In this document: positions 44,479-53,442 of the stretch, one piece after another | Layout of the letters: every line of letters starts with the position of its first letter | Numbering within the stretch: the stretch's first letter is position 1 | Origin: Bacteroidota bacterium | GTDB lineage: Bacteria; Bacteroidota; Rhodothermia; Rhodothermales; Rubricoccaceae | Assembly (NCBI GenBank): GCA_039821555.1 | Contig: JBCBNX010000004.1 | Span: 1-64,000, forward strand | Reading direction: 5' to 3' | DNA length: 64,000 nt | Made by a program: the position numbers and the translations under genes | The notes under the pieces: model-generated | What the model was told of the DNA's origin: nothing | The model's input: only the letters and a program-made list of their open reading frames with translations | The model's database searches: none

Positions 44479-45633
44479 ATGCGCTGGACGTTTCCCCTCG
44501 TTCTCCTGCTCAGCTTCGGTCTCACCGTAGGCCTCGTCGCCTGTGACGGTGACACCCAGGCCGCCGTCGACGACCGCGCGGCTGTCCGCACGGCGATGCT
44601 CGCCGACCTCGCTAACAACGTCATCGGGCCAGCCCACACCCAGTTCGCCGCTGAAGCTGCGGCGCTGCAAACGGCCGTCGACGCCTTCGTCGCCGGCCCC
44701 AACGCCACCACGCTCGCCGCCGCGCAGAGCGCGTGGGTCGAGGCGGCCACGCAGTGGGAGCGGCTCTCGGCGCTGAACCTGCCGAGCATCCAGTTCGGCC
44801 TCTACCACAACCGCATCAGCATCTGGCCCACCGACGTCTTCGAGGTTGAGCAGTTGCTCACCACCGACGATGCGATCGACGTCGCCTTCGTGAACCGCCA
44901 GGGCTCGAACAAGCGTGGGCTGCCGGTGCTGGAATACCTCCTCTTCGCCGACGGCATGGAGGCGCAGGGCCGCGCCAGCGACGACGCCATCCTCGCGGCC
45001 ATGCAGAGTGCGAACCGGCAGGCCTACGCCTCGGCCGTCGCCGCCGACGTGGTCGCCAAGGCCAACGACCTCGCCGAGGTCTGGAGCCGCGACGGCGGCG
45101 ACGAACTCGGGATGTTCGAGGCCGCCGACTCCGAGGGGCGCAACCTCCAAAGCTCCGTCTCGCGCATCGTCAACGAGATGGCGATGGTGACGGAAGACCT
45201 GCGCTACGTGCTGCTCGGCCGCCCGTTCGGCATCGCGCGCAACCCCGAGGAGCCGGGCGGCGCGCCGGACGCGATGCGCGTGCAGACGCCCTACGCCCAG
45301 GTCTCGAAGCAACTCTTCGAGGCCAACCTCGACGGGCTCCGCGCGCTCGTCACCGCCAACGGCAGCACCGGCCTCGACGACTACCTCGACACGCTCGACG
45401 CGACCTTCGGCGGCCAGCCTTTGGGTACCGCTCTCCTCGCCGAGATCGACGCTGCGGAGATCGCTGTGGACCAACTTGGCTCCACGCTGTTCGACGCCAT
45501 CGGCACCAACCCAACGGGTGGTCAGGCGGCCCACGACGCCGCGGGCGACCTCCTCCGCATTGTCAAGGTGGACCTCGCCAACCAACTCGGCGTCAGCATC
45601 ACCTTCAGCGACAACGACGGCGATTCAGGGTGA
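44479..45633 (+). CDS. Second imelysin family lipoprotein
   Basis: The 384-aa protein has signal and lipobox (FGLTVGLVACDGDTQ) and an imelysin domain. Marks are SAWVEAATQWERLSALNLPS and RQGSNKRGLPVLEYLLFADG, where the GxHxxE motif of the first imelysin is replaced by GLPVLEY. That places it in the IPPA-like group without the His. It lies 31 bp after the oxidoreductase gene, so the three are probably co-transcribed. Confidence 0.9.
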   Translation: MRWTFPLVLLLSFGLTVGLVACDGDTQAAVDDRAAVRTAMLADLANNVIGPAHTQFAAEAAALQTAVDAFVAGPNATTLAAAQSAWVEAATQWERLSALNLPSIQFGLYHNRISIWPTDVFEVEQLLTTDDAIDVAFVNRQGSNKRGLPVLEYLLFADGMEAQGRASDDAILAAMQSANRQAYASAVAADVVAKANDLAEVWSRDGGDELGMFEAADSEGRNLQSSVSRIVNEMAMVTEDLRYVLLGRPFGIARNPEEPGGAPDAMRVQTPYAQVSKQLFEANLDGLRALVTANGSTGLDDYLDTLDATFGGQPLGTALLAEIDAAEIAVDQLGSTLFDAIGTNPTGGQAAHDAAGDLLRIVKVDLANQLGVSITFSDNDGDSG

Positions 45634-45683
45634 TGAGAAGGCAGAAGGATGAACGCAGAAGGTAGAAACGGTGCTCGGCTGGC

Positions 45684-47153
45684 ATGAGCATGCCTGGATC
45701 CGGGACTGAACTCCAGACCGCCCTGCGCCCGACCGGCGACGGGGCGGTTTCGGCTGTGGCCTCCGTTCGCAGCCCTCTCACTGCCAACGCCCTGCGCGAG
45801 CGGCTGATTAAACCGTCGGACCCGCTCGTCCTCGGCCTCTTCCGCATCGCCTTTGGCGTCGTGATGGCGCTGAGCGCGCTGCGGTTCCTCTGGCTCGACT
45901 GGGGCGCGGCGCTCTACGTGGAGCCGGTGACGCGCTTCGCCTACCCAGGATTCGGTTGGGTGCCGAGGCCGTCGGCGGCCGTGCTGGACGCGGTGCTGTG
46001 GACGCAGGTGGCGGCGGCGCTCGGCTTCGCGGTCGGGCGCGGCGCGAAGGCATGGCTCGCGCTCTTCGTGGTGAGCTTCACCTACGTCGAACTGCTCGAC
46101 GCGACGACCTACCTGAACCACTACTACTTCGTCTCGGCGTTGGGGCTGCTGATGCTGCTCCTCCCGATGAACGCGGCGCTCGTGCCGGGACGTGCGAGTT
46201 GGCGCGTGCCTGCGTGGACGCTCGGCGCGCTGCGGGTGCACGTTGGGCTGGTCTACTTCTTCGCGGGCGTGGCGAAGCTGCACCCCGACTGGCTGATCGA
46301 CGCGCAGCCGTTGCGGATCTGGCTGGCGGCGCGCGGCGGGATGCCCGTCATTGGTCCGGTCTTGGATCTGGCCTGGATGCCCTGGGCGATGTCGTGGGCA
46401 GGGGCGGTGTTCGACCTCTCCGTGGCGTTTTTCCTCTGGAACCGCCGCGCGCGGCCGTGGGCGTATGCCGTCGCGTTCGCCTTCCACGCGGCGACGTACG
46501 TGCTCTTCAACATCGGCGTCTTCCCGTTCGTGATGATGGTCGCCGCGCTCGTGTTCTTCGAGGCGGACCAGTGGCGGTGGCTGTTTGCTCGGCTTCGCTC
46601 CCCCCGCTTAACACACCTGAACGGTGGTCAAGCTGTCCCCCTCACGAATGAGGGGGACAGTTCGAAGAGCGTAGCGCCGACAGGCGCGGAGGCGATGAGA
46701 ACGGGGGGAGCGTTTGCCCTCGTCGCGGTCCTCCTGACGCTCCAACTCGTCGTTCCGCTGCGGCATTGGCTTTATCCCGGCGACCGCTTTTGGACCGAGG
46801 AGGGCTACCGTTTTGCCTGGCACGTGATGGTTGCGTCGAAGACCGGGCACGCCACCTTCCTCGTCCGCGACCCCGCGACCGACCGCCGCTGGACGATCCT
46901 CCCAAGTGACGACCTGACCGCATTCCAGGAGAAGGAGATGGCCGTCCAGCCCGACTTCATCTGGCAATACGCCCAGCACGTCGAGCGCCGCTTCCAGGCC
47001 GTCGGCTACGACGACGTCGAGGTGCGCGCCGAGGTCTACGTGAACCTCAACGGCCGCGATAGTCGCCTTCTCATCGACCCCGACGTGGACCTCACCGCAG
47101 TCGGGCGGCACGTCGTCACGCCCACGCCGTGGATCTATCGCGGAGACCCGTGA
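45684..47153 (+). CDS. HTTM domain (gamma-carboxylase-like) membrane protein
   Basis: The 489-aa protein has about eight helices of the HTTM domain: SDPLVLGLFRIAFGVVMALS, TTYLNHYYFVSALGLLMLLL, LRVHVGLVYFFAGVAKLHPD and VAFAFHAATYVLFNIGVFPF. The soluble tail holds FWTEEGYRFAWHVMVASKTG. HTTM proteins resemble vitamin K-dependent gamma-carboxylase, but activity in bacteria is unproven. It is a usual companion of imelysin clusters. Around residues 305-343 it carries an in-frame insertion (46596-46712) that looks like a mobile repeat. Confidence 0.88.
   Translation: MSMPGSGTELQTALRPTGDGAVSAVASVRSPLTANALRERLIKPSDPLVLGLFRIAFGVVMALSALRFLWLDWGAALYVEPVTRFAYPGFGWVPRPSAAVLDAVLWTQVAAALGFAVGRGAKAWLALFVVSFTYVELLDATTYLNHYYFVSALGLLMLLLPMNAALVPGRASWRVPAWTLGALRVHVGLVYFFAGVAKLHPDWLIDAQPLRIWLAARGGMPVIGPVLDLAWMPWAMSWAGAVFDLSVAFFLWNRRARPWAYAVAFAFHAATYVLFNIGVFPFVMMVAALVFFEADQWRWLFARLRSPRLTHLNGGQAVPLTNEGDSSKSVAPTGAEAMRTGGAFALVAVLLTLQLVVPLRHWLYPGDRFWTEEGYRFAWHVMVASKTGHATFLVRDPATDRRWTILPSDDLTAFQEKEMAVQPDFIWQYAQHVERRFQAVGYDDVEVRAEVYVNLNGRDSRLLIDPDVDLTAVGRHVVTPTPWIYRGDP
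46596..46712. repeat. MITE-like element inserted in frame in the HTTM gene
   Basis: The 117-bp segment starts CGCTCCCCCCG and ends CGGGGGGAGCG, perfect 11-bp terminal inverted repeats. In its centre CTGTCCCCCTCA (46633-46644) pairs with TGAGGGGGACAG (46649-46660) around a CGAA loop. It encodes 39 hydrophilic residues between two membrane helices. No clear target-site duplication is seen, and no second copy in this window. Confidence 0.7.
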
Positions 47154-47237
47154 GCGTCGGATCCACCGGCGCTGGCGTCGGGTCGTAGCGCCGCTCGTCT
47201 TGTGGCGCTACTCGTCTTATTGCCATTCCCCACCACC

Positions 47238-49814
47238 ATGCTTCGCCTCTTCGTTCTCCTCGCCGCGCTGTGTAGCCTCGGCGTCACCTCCGAGATGGTT
47301 CGCGCTCAGTCCGTCGAGGGCGTCGTGACTGACGCAGCGACAGGGTCGCCGCTGCCGGGTGCCACGGTTGTGCTGGACAAGACGAGCCAGGGGACCGCGG
47401 CAGACCGCGACGGGCGTTACAAGCTGGAAGTCCGCGTGGGCACCGTGACGCTCGTGTTCTCGGCGACGGGCTACGCCGCAACGGAACGCTCTGTCGAGGT
47501 TTCCGAAGGAGCGACGGTACGGCTCGACGTGGCGTTGGAGGCGTCGGTGGAAGCGCTGGGCGAGGTGACCGTCGAGGCAGCCGGCAGCCTGGCGGGGGGC
47601 GTGCGCGGCGTGCTGGACGTGCCGGGGTCGGTCACGGTGCTAGGCCCCGAGGCGCTGCGGCGCTATGGCGACACCGACGTGCATCGTCTCCTCGCCGACG
47701 TGCCGGGCGTGACCGTGCAGGAAGAAGACGGCTATGGCTTGCGGCCCAACATCGGCATCCGGGGCACCGTCGCGGACCGCTCGCGCGGGGTGACGCTCAT
47801 GGAGGACGGCGTGCTGATCGCCCCCGCGCCCTACGCCTCGCCCGCGGCCTACTATTTCCCCGCGACAGGCCGCCTCGACGGCATCGAGGTGCGCAAGGGC
47901 TCGGCGCAGGTCGCCTATGGGCCGTACACGACCGGCGGGGCCATCAACCTCGTCTCGGCATCGATTCCGGCGACGCGGGCGCTGCGTCTCGACGTGCGTG
48001 GCGGCACCGATGCGGCGCGGACGCTCCACGCGCGCGCGGGGGCGGGGGACCTTCAACTTGGGCCGTTCCGGCTCGGCGTGCTCGGCGAGGTCTTCGCCGA
48101 CGGCGTGGACGGCTTCAAGCGCATCGAGGACTTCTCGGGGGCGTCGCCCGTGGGCGTGTCTGACGAGACGGGCTACGACCTGTGGAGTCTCCACGGCAAG
48201 GCACGGCTGAGCATCGCGCCCGCGCCCGACGTGTTCCACGCGCTCGAACTCAAAGGGACCTACGACAACCAACTCTCCAACACGACCTACCTCGGCCTCA
48301 CGCCCGACGACTTCGACGCAGCTCCGTTCGCCCGCTACGCGTCGACGGGCCGGGATCAGTTCGACAGCGATTACGCGCTTGGCTACCTCCGCTACGTCGG
48401 CCTCTTCGGCGAGCGCTTTGACGTCAAGGCCACGCTCTACACGACCCGCTTCTCGCGCGTCTGGACGCGCCTCGACCGCGTCTCCGACGGGCAAGGCGAC
48501 GACCTCGACACCGACCAGGACAACGTCAACGACACGGACGAGTTGATTCCCGTCAATGCGATTCTCGCCGACCCGGTCTCTTTCGCCGACGAACTCGCCA
48601 TCGCCCGCGGCACGGCGACGGGCGCCCTGTCGAACGGCCTCCTCGTCGTCAACGACAACGCGCGCGACTTCTGGACCGTCGGCCTCGACATCGTCCTCGG
48701 CGTGCGTCCGGGTCGCGTCGCCGGCTTCGACATAGACGCGACGCTTGGGCTGCGGCTCCACCGGGACAACGGGGACCGGCTGCAGACGGCCAACGGCTTC
48801 AGCTACGAGGGGGCGGAGAATGCCTCGCTCGTCCTCACGGCGCCGGGCGTGCCGGGCGACGCAGGCAACCGGATCGATCGGGCACGAGCACTAGCGGCCT
48901 TCGCGGAGGTCGCGCTCGAACGCGGGCCGCTCACGCTCACGCCCGGGCTGCGGCTCGAACTCGTCGGGTTGGAGCGCGAAGACTTCGGCGCCGCCGACCC
49001 CGACCGGCAGGGCACACCCGCGACGCGGTCCAACACCGTAACTGCTCTGATCCCGGGCCTCGGCGTGCAGGTTGAGGCGCTCCGGGGTGTCACCGTCTTC
49101 GGTGGTCTCCACCGTGGCTTCGCGCCGCCGTCGAGCGCGCCGGGCGTCGAGGCGGAGGAGAGCATCGTCACCGAACTCGGGACGCGCATCCAGCGCGGTG
49201 CGGCGTTCTCGGCGCAGGTAGTTGGCTTCGGGACGTGGTACGACAACCTCCTCGGCAGCGACACGGCCTCCTCGGGCGGGAGCGGCACGGGCGACCTCTT
49301 CAACGGCGGTGCGGCCCGCGTGGTCGGCGCCGAGGCGTCGGTCGACCTCGACCCGCTGGCCTTCGACCGATCTGGAACGCTGCGGCTGCCGCTGCGGCTC
49401 GCTTACACCTTCACCGACGCGCGCTTCCAGTCCGACTTCCGCAGCAGCTTCCTGCCGTGGGGCGTCGTGCGCGAGGGCGACCGCCTGCCCTATGTGGTCC
49501 CGCACGTGCTCACCTTCGGCGCGGGCATCGCCACGGAGGCAGTCCGCCTCGACGTACGTGCCAACTGGCATGCCGAGACGCGCGACCGGGCCGGGCAGGG
49601 GACGATCCCCGAAGAAGAGCGGGTGGACGCGCGGCTCGTGATCGACCTCACCGGGGAGGCGGCGCTGCCCTTCACCCCCGGTGGTGCGCGCCTGTCGGCC
49701 TATGCGACGGTCCGCAACCTCACCGACGCGCTCTACGTCGCCTCACGGCGTCCAGCGGGCTTGCGCCCAGGCCTGCCGCGCACGTTTCTCCTCGGCCTCC
49801 GCGCCGCGCTGTAG
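47238..49814 (+). CDS. TonB-dependent receptor with carboxypeptidase-like N-terminal domain
   Basis: The 858-aa protein starts MLRLFVLLAALCSLGVTSEM (signal peptide). A CarboxypepD_reg-like domain follows (GVVTDAATGSPLPGATVVLD), then the plug (EALRRYGDTDVHRLLADVPG, IRGTVADRSRGVTLMEDGVL) and a barrel ending FLLGLRAAL. The plug is FecA-like, which fits ferric chelates. It closes the imelysin cluster, 84 bp after the HTTM gene. An upstream ATG at 47202 is less likely given the signal peptide. Confidence 0.9.
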   Translation: MLRLFVLLAALCSLGVTSEMVRAQSVEGVVTDAATGSPLPGATVVLDKTSQGTAADRDGRYKLEVRVGTVTLVFSATGYAATERSVEVSEGATVRLDVALEASVEALGEVTVEAAGSLAGGVRGVLDVPGSVTVLGPEALRRYGDTDVHRLLADVPGVTVQEEDGYGLRPNIGIRGTVADRSRGVTLMEDGVLIAPAPYASPAAYYFPATGRLDGIEVRKGSAQVAYGPYTTGGAINLVSASIPATRALRLDVRGGTDAARTLHARAGAGDLQLGPFRLGVLGEVFADGVDGFKRIEDFSGASPVGVSDETGYDLWSLHGKARLSIAPAPDVFHALELKGTYDNQLSNTTYLGLTPDDFDAAPFARYASTGRDQFDSDYALGYLRYVGLFGERFDVKATLYTTRFSRVWTRLDRVSDGQGDDLDTDQDNVNDTDELIPVNAILADPVSFADELAIARGTATGALSNGLLVVNDNARDFWTVGLDIVLGVRPGRVAGFDIDATLGLRLHRDNGDRLQTANGFSYEGAENASLVLTAPGVPGDAGNRIDRARALAAFAEVALERGPLTLTPGLRLELVGLEREDFGAADPDRQGTPATRSNTVTALIPGLGVQVEALRGVTVFGGLHRGFAPPSSAPGVEAEESIVTELGTRIQRGAAFSAQVVGFGTWYDNLLGSDTASSGGSGTGDLFNGGAARVVGAEASVDLDPLAFDRSGTLRLPLRLAYTFTDARFQSDFRSSFLPWGVVREGDRLPYVVPHVLTFGAGIATEAVRLDVRANWHAETRDRAGQGTIPEEERVDARLVIDLTGEAALPFTPGGARLSAYATVRNLTDALYVASRRPAGLRPGLPRTFLLGLRAAL

Positions 49815-49877
49815 CCGGAACGGCGTGTTTCTGGCCTCGTTCTGAGGACTAAAGCCCTCCGATCTACGACTTTCGAC

Positions 49878-50507
49878 ATGGACCTCGTCAACCGCGTCGC
49901 GCAGAGCGACATCGCCGTCTACGACCTCGCCGCACTGTGGGACGGCGCGCCCGTGGTGTCGTTCGACCTCGCGCCGTACCTCGTGCGCGGGCTTGTTCTC
50001 CGCGAGCGCGACTTCCGCCAGGCGATGAAGGACTACGGCTGGCCGCAGCACGACGGCCAGCACGTCGCGGTGTCCTGCTCCACCGACGCCATCATTCCGA
50101 CGTGGGCCTACATGCTCGTCGCCTCCAAGCTCGACGGTATCGCGCGTTCCGTCGCCTTCGGCAGTGAGCAGGACCTCGTCCGCGATCACTTCGTCCGTGC
50201 GCTCGAAGCGGAGGACTGGAGCGCCTACGCGGGCAAGCCGGTCGTCATCAAGGGCTGTGGGGGCACCATCGTCCCGACGCACGCCTACCTCGTGGCGACG
50301 CAGAAACTGCAAGGGGTGGCCAAGAAGCTGATGTACGGCGAGCCATGCTCGTCCGTCCCGATCTGGCGCGAGAAGAAAGCGACGCCGGCTACGAACGCCG
50401 CCACGCGGTCGGTCGGCGTGACCAAGCCTGGTGGGGTAGCCAAGCCCGCCGGGCTGTCCGGCGTGAGGCCGGTCGCCCTCGCTCCTCCCGCGAAGACCGA
50501 GGGCTGA
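49878..50507 (+). CDS. DUF2480 family protein
   Basis: The 209-aa protein begins MDLVNRVAQSDIAVYDLAAL. It carries the DUF2480 block with VVSFDLAPYLVRGLVLRERD, DGQHVAVSCSTDAIIPTWAY and VVIKGCGGTIVPTHAYLVAT. Function is unknown; the family is typical of Bacteroidota and Rhodothermota. The last 40 residues, rich in Ala, Lys and Val, are an extra tail. It ends 3 bp before the next gene, so the two may be co-transcribed. Confidence 0.88.
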   Translation: MDLVNRVAQSDIAVYDLAALWDGAPVVSFDLAPYLVRGLVLRERDFRQAMKDYGWPQHDGQHVAVSCSTDAIIPTWAYMLVASKLDGIARSVAFGSEQDLVRDHFVRALEAEDWSAYAGKPVVIKGCGGTIVPTHAYLVATQKLQGVAKKLMYGEPCSSVPIWREKKATPATNAATRSVGVTKPGGVAKPAGLSGVRPVALAPPAKTEG

Positions 50508-50510
50508 GCG

Positions 50511-51368
50511 ATGCCCGACCGCGAGCGCTACTCCGAGGCCGAGGTGCAGGCCATCCTCAAGCGTGCCGCTGAGCGCCAGCACCGCGCCGACTTGAGCGCC
50601 GAGGAGCGGGCGTCGGGGTTGTCGAAGAACGAACTGGAGCACGTAGCCGCTGCGGCTGGCATCGACCCCGAGCACGTGCGGGCGGCCGCGCTGGAGGTCG
50701 AGCGTGGAGCTGAGCCCACCGCCGCCCCGACGCTGCTCGAACGCGCCGCAGGCGCGCCGACGCGCATCCACCTCGAACGGACCACCCCCGGCCACCTCGA
50801 CGACGCGCTCTGGCAGAAGCTCGTCGTGGAACTGCGGCAGACCTTCGACACGCCCGGCATTCCCGACCAACTCGGGGCGATTCGGGAGTGGCGCTCCAAT
50901 CCCAACGTTCAGGACCAGGCGACCTTCCAGGCGGAGGAGGTCGACGGAGTGGTGCACCTGACACTGCGCCGCTCGTGGGTGGCAAAAGCGAGTGGACCGG
51001 CCGCAAGTGCGGCGTTCTTCACGGGGTTTAGCCTGTTCCTGCTCCTGATCGGCGTGCTCGGCGACAAAGCCGACAAGATCATGCCGCTCGTCGGGGCCCT
51101 CATGGCCGTGAGTGTGCTAGCGGCAGTCGCGACACGAGTGTTCTACCCACGCTGGACGCGCGCGCAGACCGAGCGCTTCACGGGGCTCATGGAACGACTC
51201 GACGGCATCGTGGAGGATCACGGCAAGGACCTCACCGCTTTACCGTCGGAGGACGGTCGTTCCTTCGGCCAGGCGAACGCGCCGGTGCTGTCGCTGGGCG
51301 AGGTCGAGGATAGGCTCGAACGCTCCACGGAAGTATCGAGGCAGAGCCGCTCCCAAACGGGCACCTGA
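50511..51368 (+). CDS. Two-domain membrane protein, paralogue of the next gene
   Basis: The 285-aa protein starts MPDRERYSEAEVQAILKRAA. The N-terminal helical region (to about residue 65) shows LSKNELEHVAAAAGIDPEHV, a small domain also seen in other bacterial membrane proteins. A beta-rich stretch and two helices follow (about 165-210). The next gene has the same build with about half the residues identical by eye. I recognise no function. Confidence 0.75.
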   Translation: MPDRERYSEAEVQAILKRAAERQHRADLSAEERASGLSKNELEHVAAAAGIDPEHVRAAALEVERGAEPTAAPTLLERAAGAPTRIHLERTTPGHLDDALWQKLVVELRQTFDTPGIPDQLGAIREWRSNPNVQDQATFQAEEVDGVVHLTLRRSWVAKASGPAASAAFFTGFSLFLLLIGVLGDKADKIMPLVGALMAVSVLAAVATRVFYPRWTRAQTERFTGLMERLDGIVEDHGKDLTALPSEDGRSFGQANAPVLSLGEVEDRLERSTEVSRQSRSQTGT

Positions 51369-51453
51369 TGCGTGCTGCGGGTACGTTGCCTACGCTACAC
51401 GCCACTCGCGTACGCACCATCGCCGCTCTTGCCCACACAAGGTTCCGACCCCT

Positions 51454-52338
51454 ATGCCCCATCGCGAACGCTTCACCGAACGGGACGCCCGCGCTATCCT
51501 CAAGCGTGCCGCCGAGCGCCAGCACCGCGCCGACCTCAGCGCCGAAGCGCGAGCGAACGGGCTTTCCCTCACCGACCTCGAACGTGCAGCGGCAGCGGCG
51601 GGCATCGACCCCGAGCACGTGGCCGGGGCCATCCGGGATGCGGAGCGCGTCGAGCCGGAGACGGAGCCCGGCTTCACCGACCGCATGATCGGCAAGCCGA
51701 CGAGCTTGCGCAGGCAACGCGTCATCCCAGGCCACCTGGACGAGGCGCTGTGGCAGAAGTTGGTGCTGGAGCTGCGCCGTACGTTCGACACCGCGGGCAC
51801 GCCAAGCACGCTAGGGGCGTTGCACGAGTGGCGCTCGGACTCCCACCATAGCAAGAATTTCGGCGAGTTTCAGGCCGAGGAAGTCGACGGCGAGGTGCAC
51901 CTCACCCTGCGACGCTCATGGACGACACCGGCTAGCGGGACGGCGGCGTGGCTCGTCCTCGGAGGCGTCATGGCGCCCTTCTTCTTGCTGCTCGGCACGC
52001 AAAACATGCCGATGAGCGGGGCCATCATTGGCGCGACGGTTTCCGTGCTCGCGAGTGTGCTCGCGTTCGCCCTCACACGAGGCTGGTACCGCAACTTCAT
52101 CGACAAGGAAGCCAATCGGTCTGACCAACTCATGGAGCGGCTGGACGGCATCGTGACGAAGCACACGCAGGCCCACGATTTGGAGGCGGCCCGCGCCGCG
52201 CTGCAGGGGCAGGACGAGGCCCACGCTACGTCCGAGGAGCATCCCACGTCCGCGGCTCGTCTTGACCTCGACGAGGTCGATGAGGAGCCTGGCTCGTCCG
52301 TATCGGCCGGTGCCTCGCGTAGCCGGCAGCGTACCTGA
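51454..52338 (+). CDS. Two-domain membrane protein, paralogue of the previous gene
   Basis: The 294-aa protein starts MPHRERFTERDARAILKRAA. It matches its neighbour through the N-terminal block (ERQHRADLSAEARANGLSLT; AAAAGIDPEHVAGAIRDAER), the PGHLDEALWQKLVLELRRTF block and two membrane helices (about 170-212). The C-terminal tail is acidic and different. The pair arose by tandem duplication. Function is unknown. Confidence 0.75.
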   Translation: MPHRERFTERDARAILKRAAERQHRADLSAEARANGLSLTDLERAAAAAGIDPEHVAGAIRDAERVEPETEPGFTDRMIGKPTSLRRQRVIPGHLDEALWQKLVLELRRTFDTAGTPSTLGALHEWRSDSHHSKNFGEFQAEEVDGEVHLTLRRSWTTPASGTAAWLVLGGVMAPFFLLLGTQNMPMSGAIIGATVSVLASVLAFALTRGWYRNFIDKEANRSDQLMERLDGIVTKHTQAHDLEAARAALQGQDEAHATSEEHPTSAARLDLDEVDEEPGSSVSAGASRSRQRT

Positions 52339-52418
52339 CTCGTCCGCCGCGTGCTTGCGCTGAGACGAGTCGCATGCTACCATCCGACAGCGTTTCTATT
52401 CTCCCAACCCTGCCTGCG

Positions 52419-53240
52419 ATGCAAGCCCCCGACTTTGTCCTCGACCGCGCCCGCGACAAGCACTGGACGCGCTACCAGAAGGCCAAAAAGCTCGCCTGGG
52501 ACCCGCAGCACTTCGACCTCGCGCAGGACCAGGCCGACTGGGCGCGGCTCGACGAGACGGAGCGGCACGGGGTACTCGGCGCGGTGGCCTTATTCCTAGG
52601 CGGGGAGGAGGCCGTCGCGGCCGACCTCGCGCCGCTGCTCGTGCGGCTGCGCCGACGCCCGGAGTACGAGACCGCGTGCTACTTCCTCGCCAGCCAGATC
52701 TGGGAGGAGGCCAAGCACGCCGAGTTCTTCAGCCGGTGGCTCACCGAGGTGGCGGGCAACCCTGACCTGGCACCTTACACCAGCAACAATGCCACGCGGC
52801 TCTTCGACGAGGTGCTGCCCGCCAATCTCGACGCCGTCCTCACCGACGAGAGCGACGAGGCGCTCGTTCGCGCCATCACGACCTACCACGTCGTCATCGA
52901 GGGCATGCTCGCCGAGTCGGGCTACCACGGCTTCTACCGCAGCTTCGAGGCGAACGAGATCCTGCCGGGCCTCGTGAAGGGCATCCGGCACATCCAGCGC
53001 GACGAGGCGCGGCACATCGCCTTCGGCCTCGACCTGCTCCGTGCCGCGTTCCAGCGGAGCCCCAACACCCGCGCCGTGTTCGAGGAGACCATCGAGGAAC
53101 ACTTCGACACTGCGCTCGGCATCGTCGCCGACTACTTCGCGCCGTTCGGCGAGGCCAACCCGTTCGGCCTCACGGCGATGGAGCAGTTGGAGTTCGCGGC
53201 GAGCCAGCTCACGAAGCGGCAGGCGGCGCTGTCGTCGTGA
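52419..53240 (+). CDS. R2-like ligand-binding oxidase
   Basis: The 273-aa ferritin-like protein starts MQAPDFVLDRARDKHWTRYQ. Metal ligands lie in FLGGEEAVAADLAP, IWEEAKHAEFFSRW, HVVIEGMLAESGYHGFYRSF and HIQRDEARHIAFGLDLLR. The pattern is that of R2lox proteins, which hold a Mn/Fe site and a bound fatty acid-like ligand, rather than true ribonucleotide reductase R2. No large reductase subunit is nearby, in keeping with this. The substrate is unknown. Confidence 0.88.
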   Translation: MQAPDFVLDRARDKHWTRYQKAKKLAWDPQHFDLAQDQADWARLDETERHGVLGAVALFLGGEEAVAADLAPLLVRLRRRPEYETACYFLASQIWEEAKHAEFFSRWLTEVAGNPDLAPYTSNNATRLFDEVLPANLDAVLTDESDEALVRAITTYHVVIEGMLAESGYHGFYRSFEANEILPGLVKGIRHIQRDEARHIAFGLDLLRAAFQRSPNTRAVFEETIEEHFDTALGIVADYFAPFGEANPFGLTAMEQLEFAASQLTKRQAALSS

Positions 53241-53442
53241 CGCGGCCAGCGGGGCACTTTCCGGTCCCGGCGGGTATGGCGGTTGCGGACGGTAGCCTCC
53301 GCCCGTAGGTTGACCTGTCTTCACACCGAACCCGATTCGACGCCTCTGCACCGTTCGCTACGAGCACGTACTTTCGCGGCGCTTTCGCCCCTGACCGCGC
53401 TTTGCGGTTTAGCCAGCACGCCGCACTCTCTCCTTGCTCGCC

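Noticed and set aside
45684..47153. True vitamin K-dependent gamma-carboxylase
   Set aside because: Only the HTTM fold is recognisable; no vitamin K pathway or Glu-rich substrate is visible.
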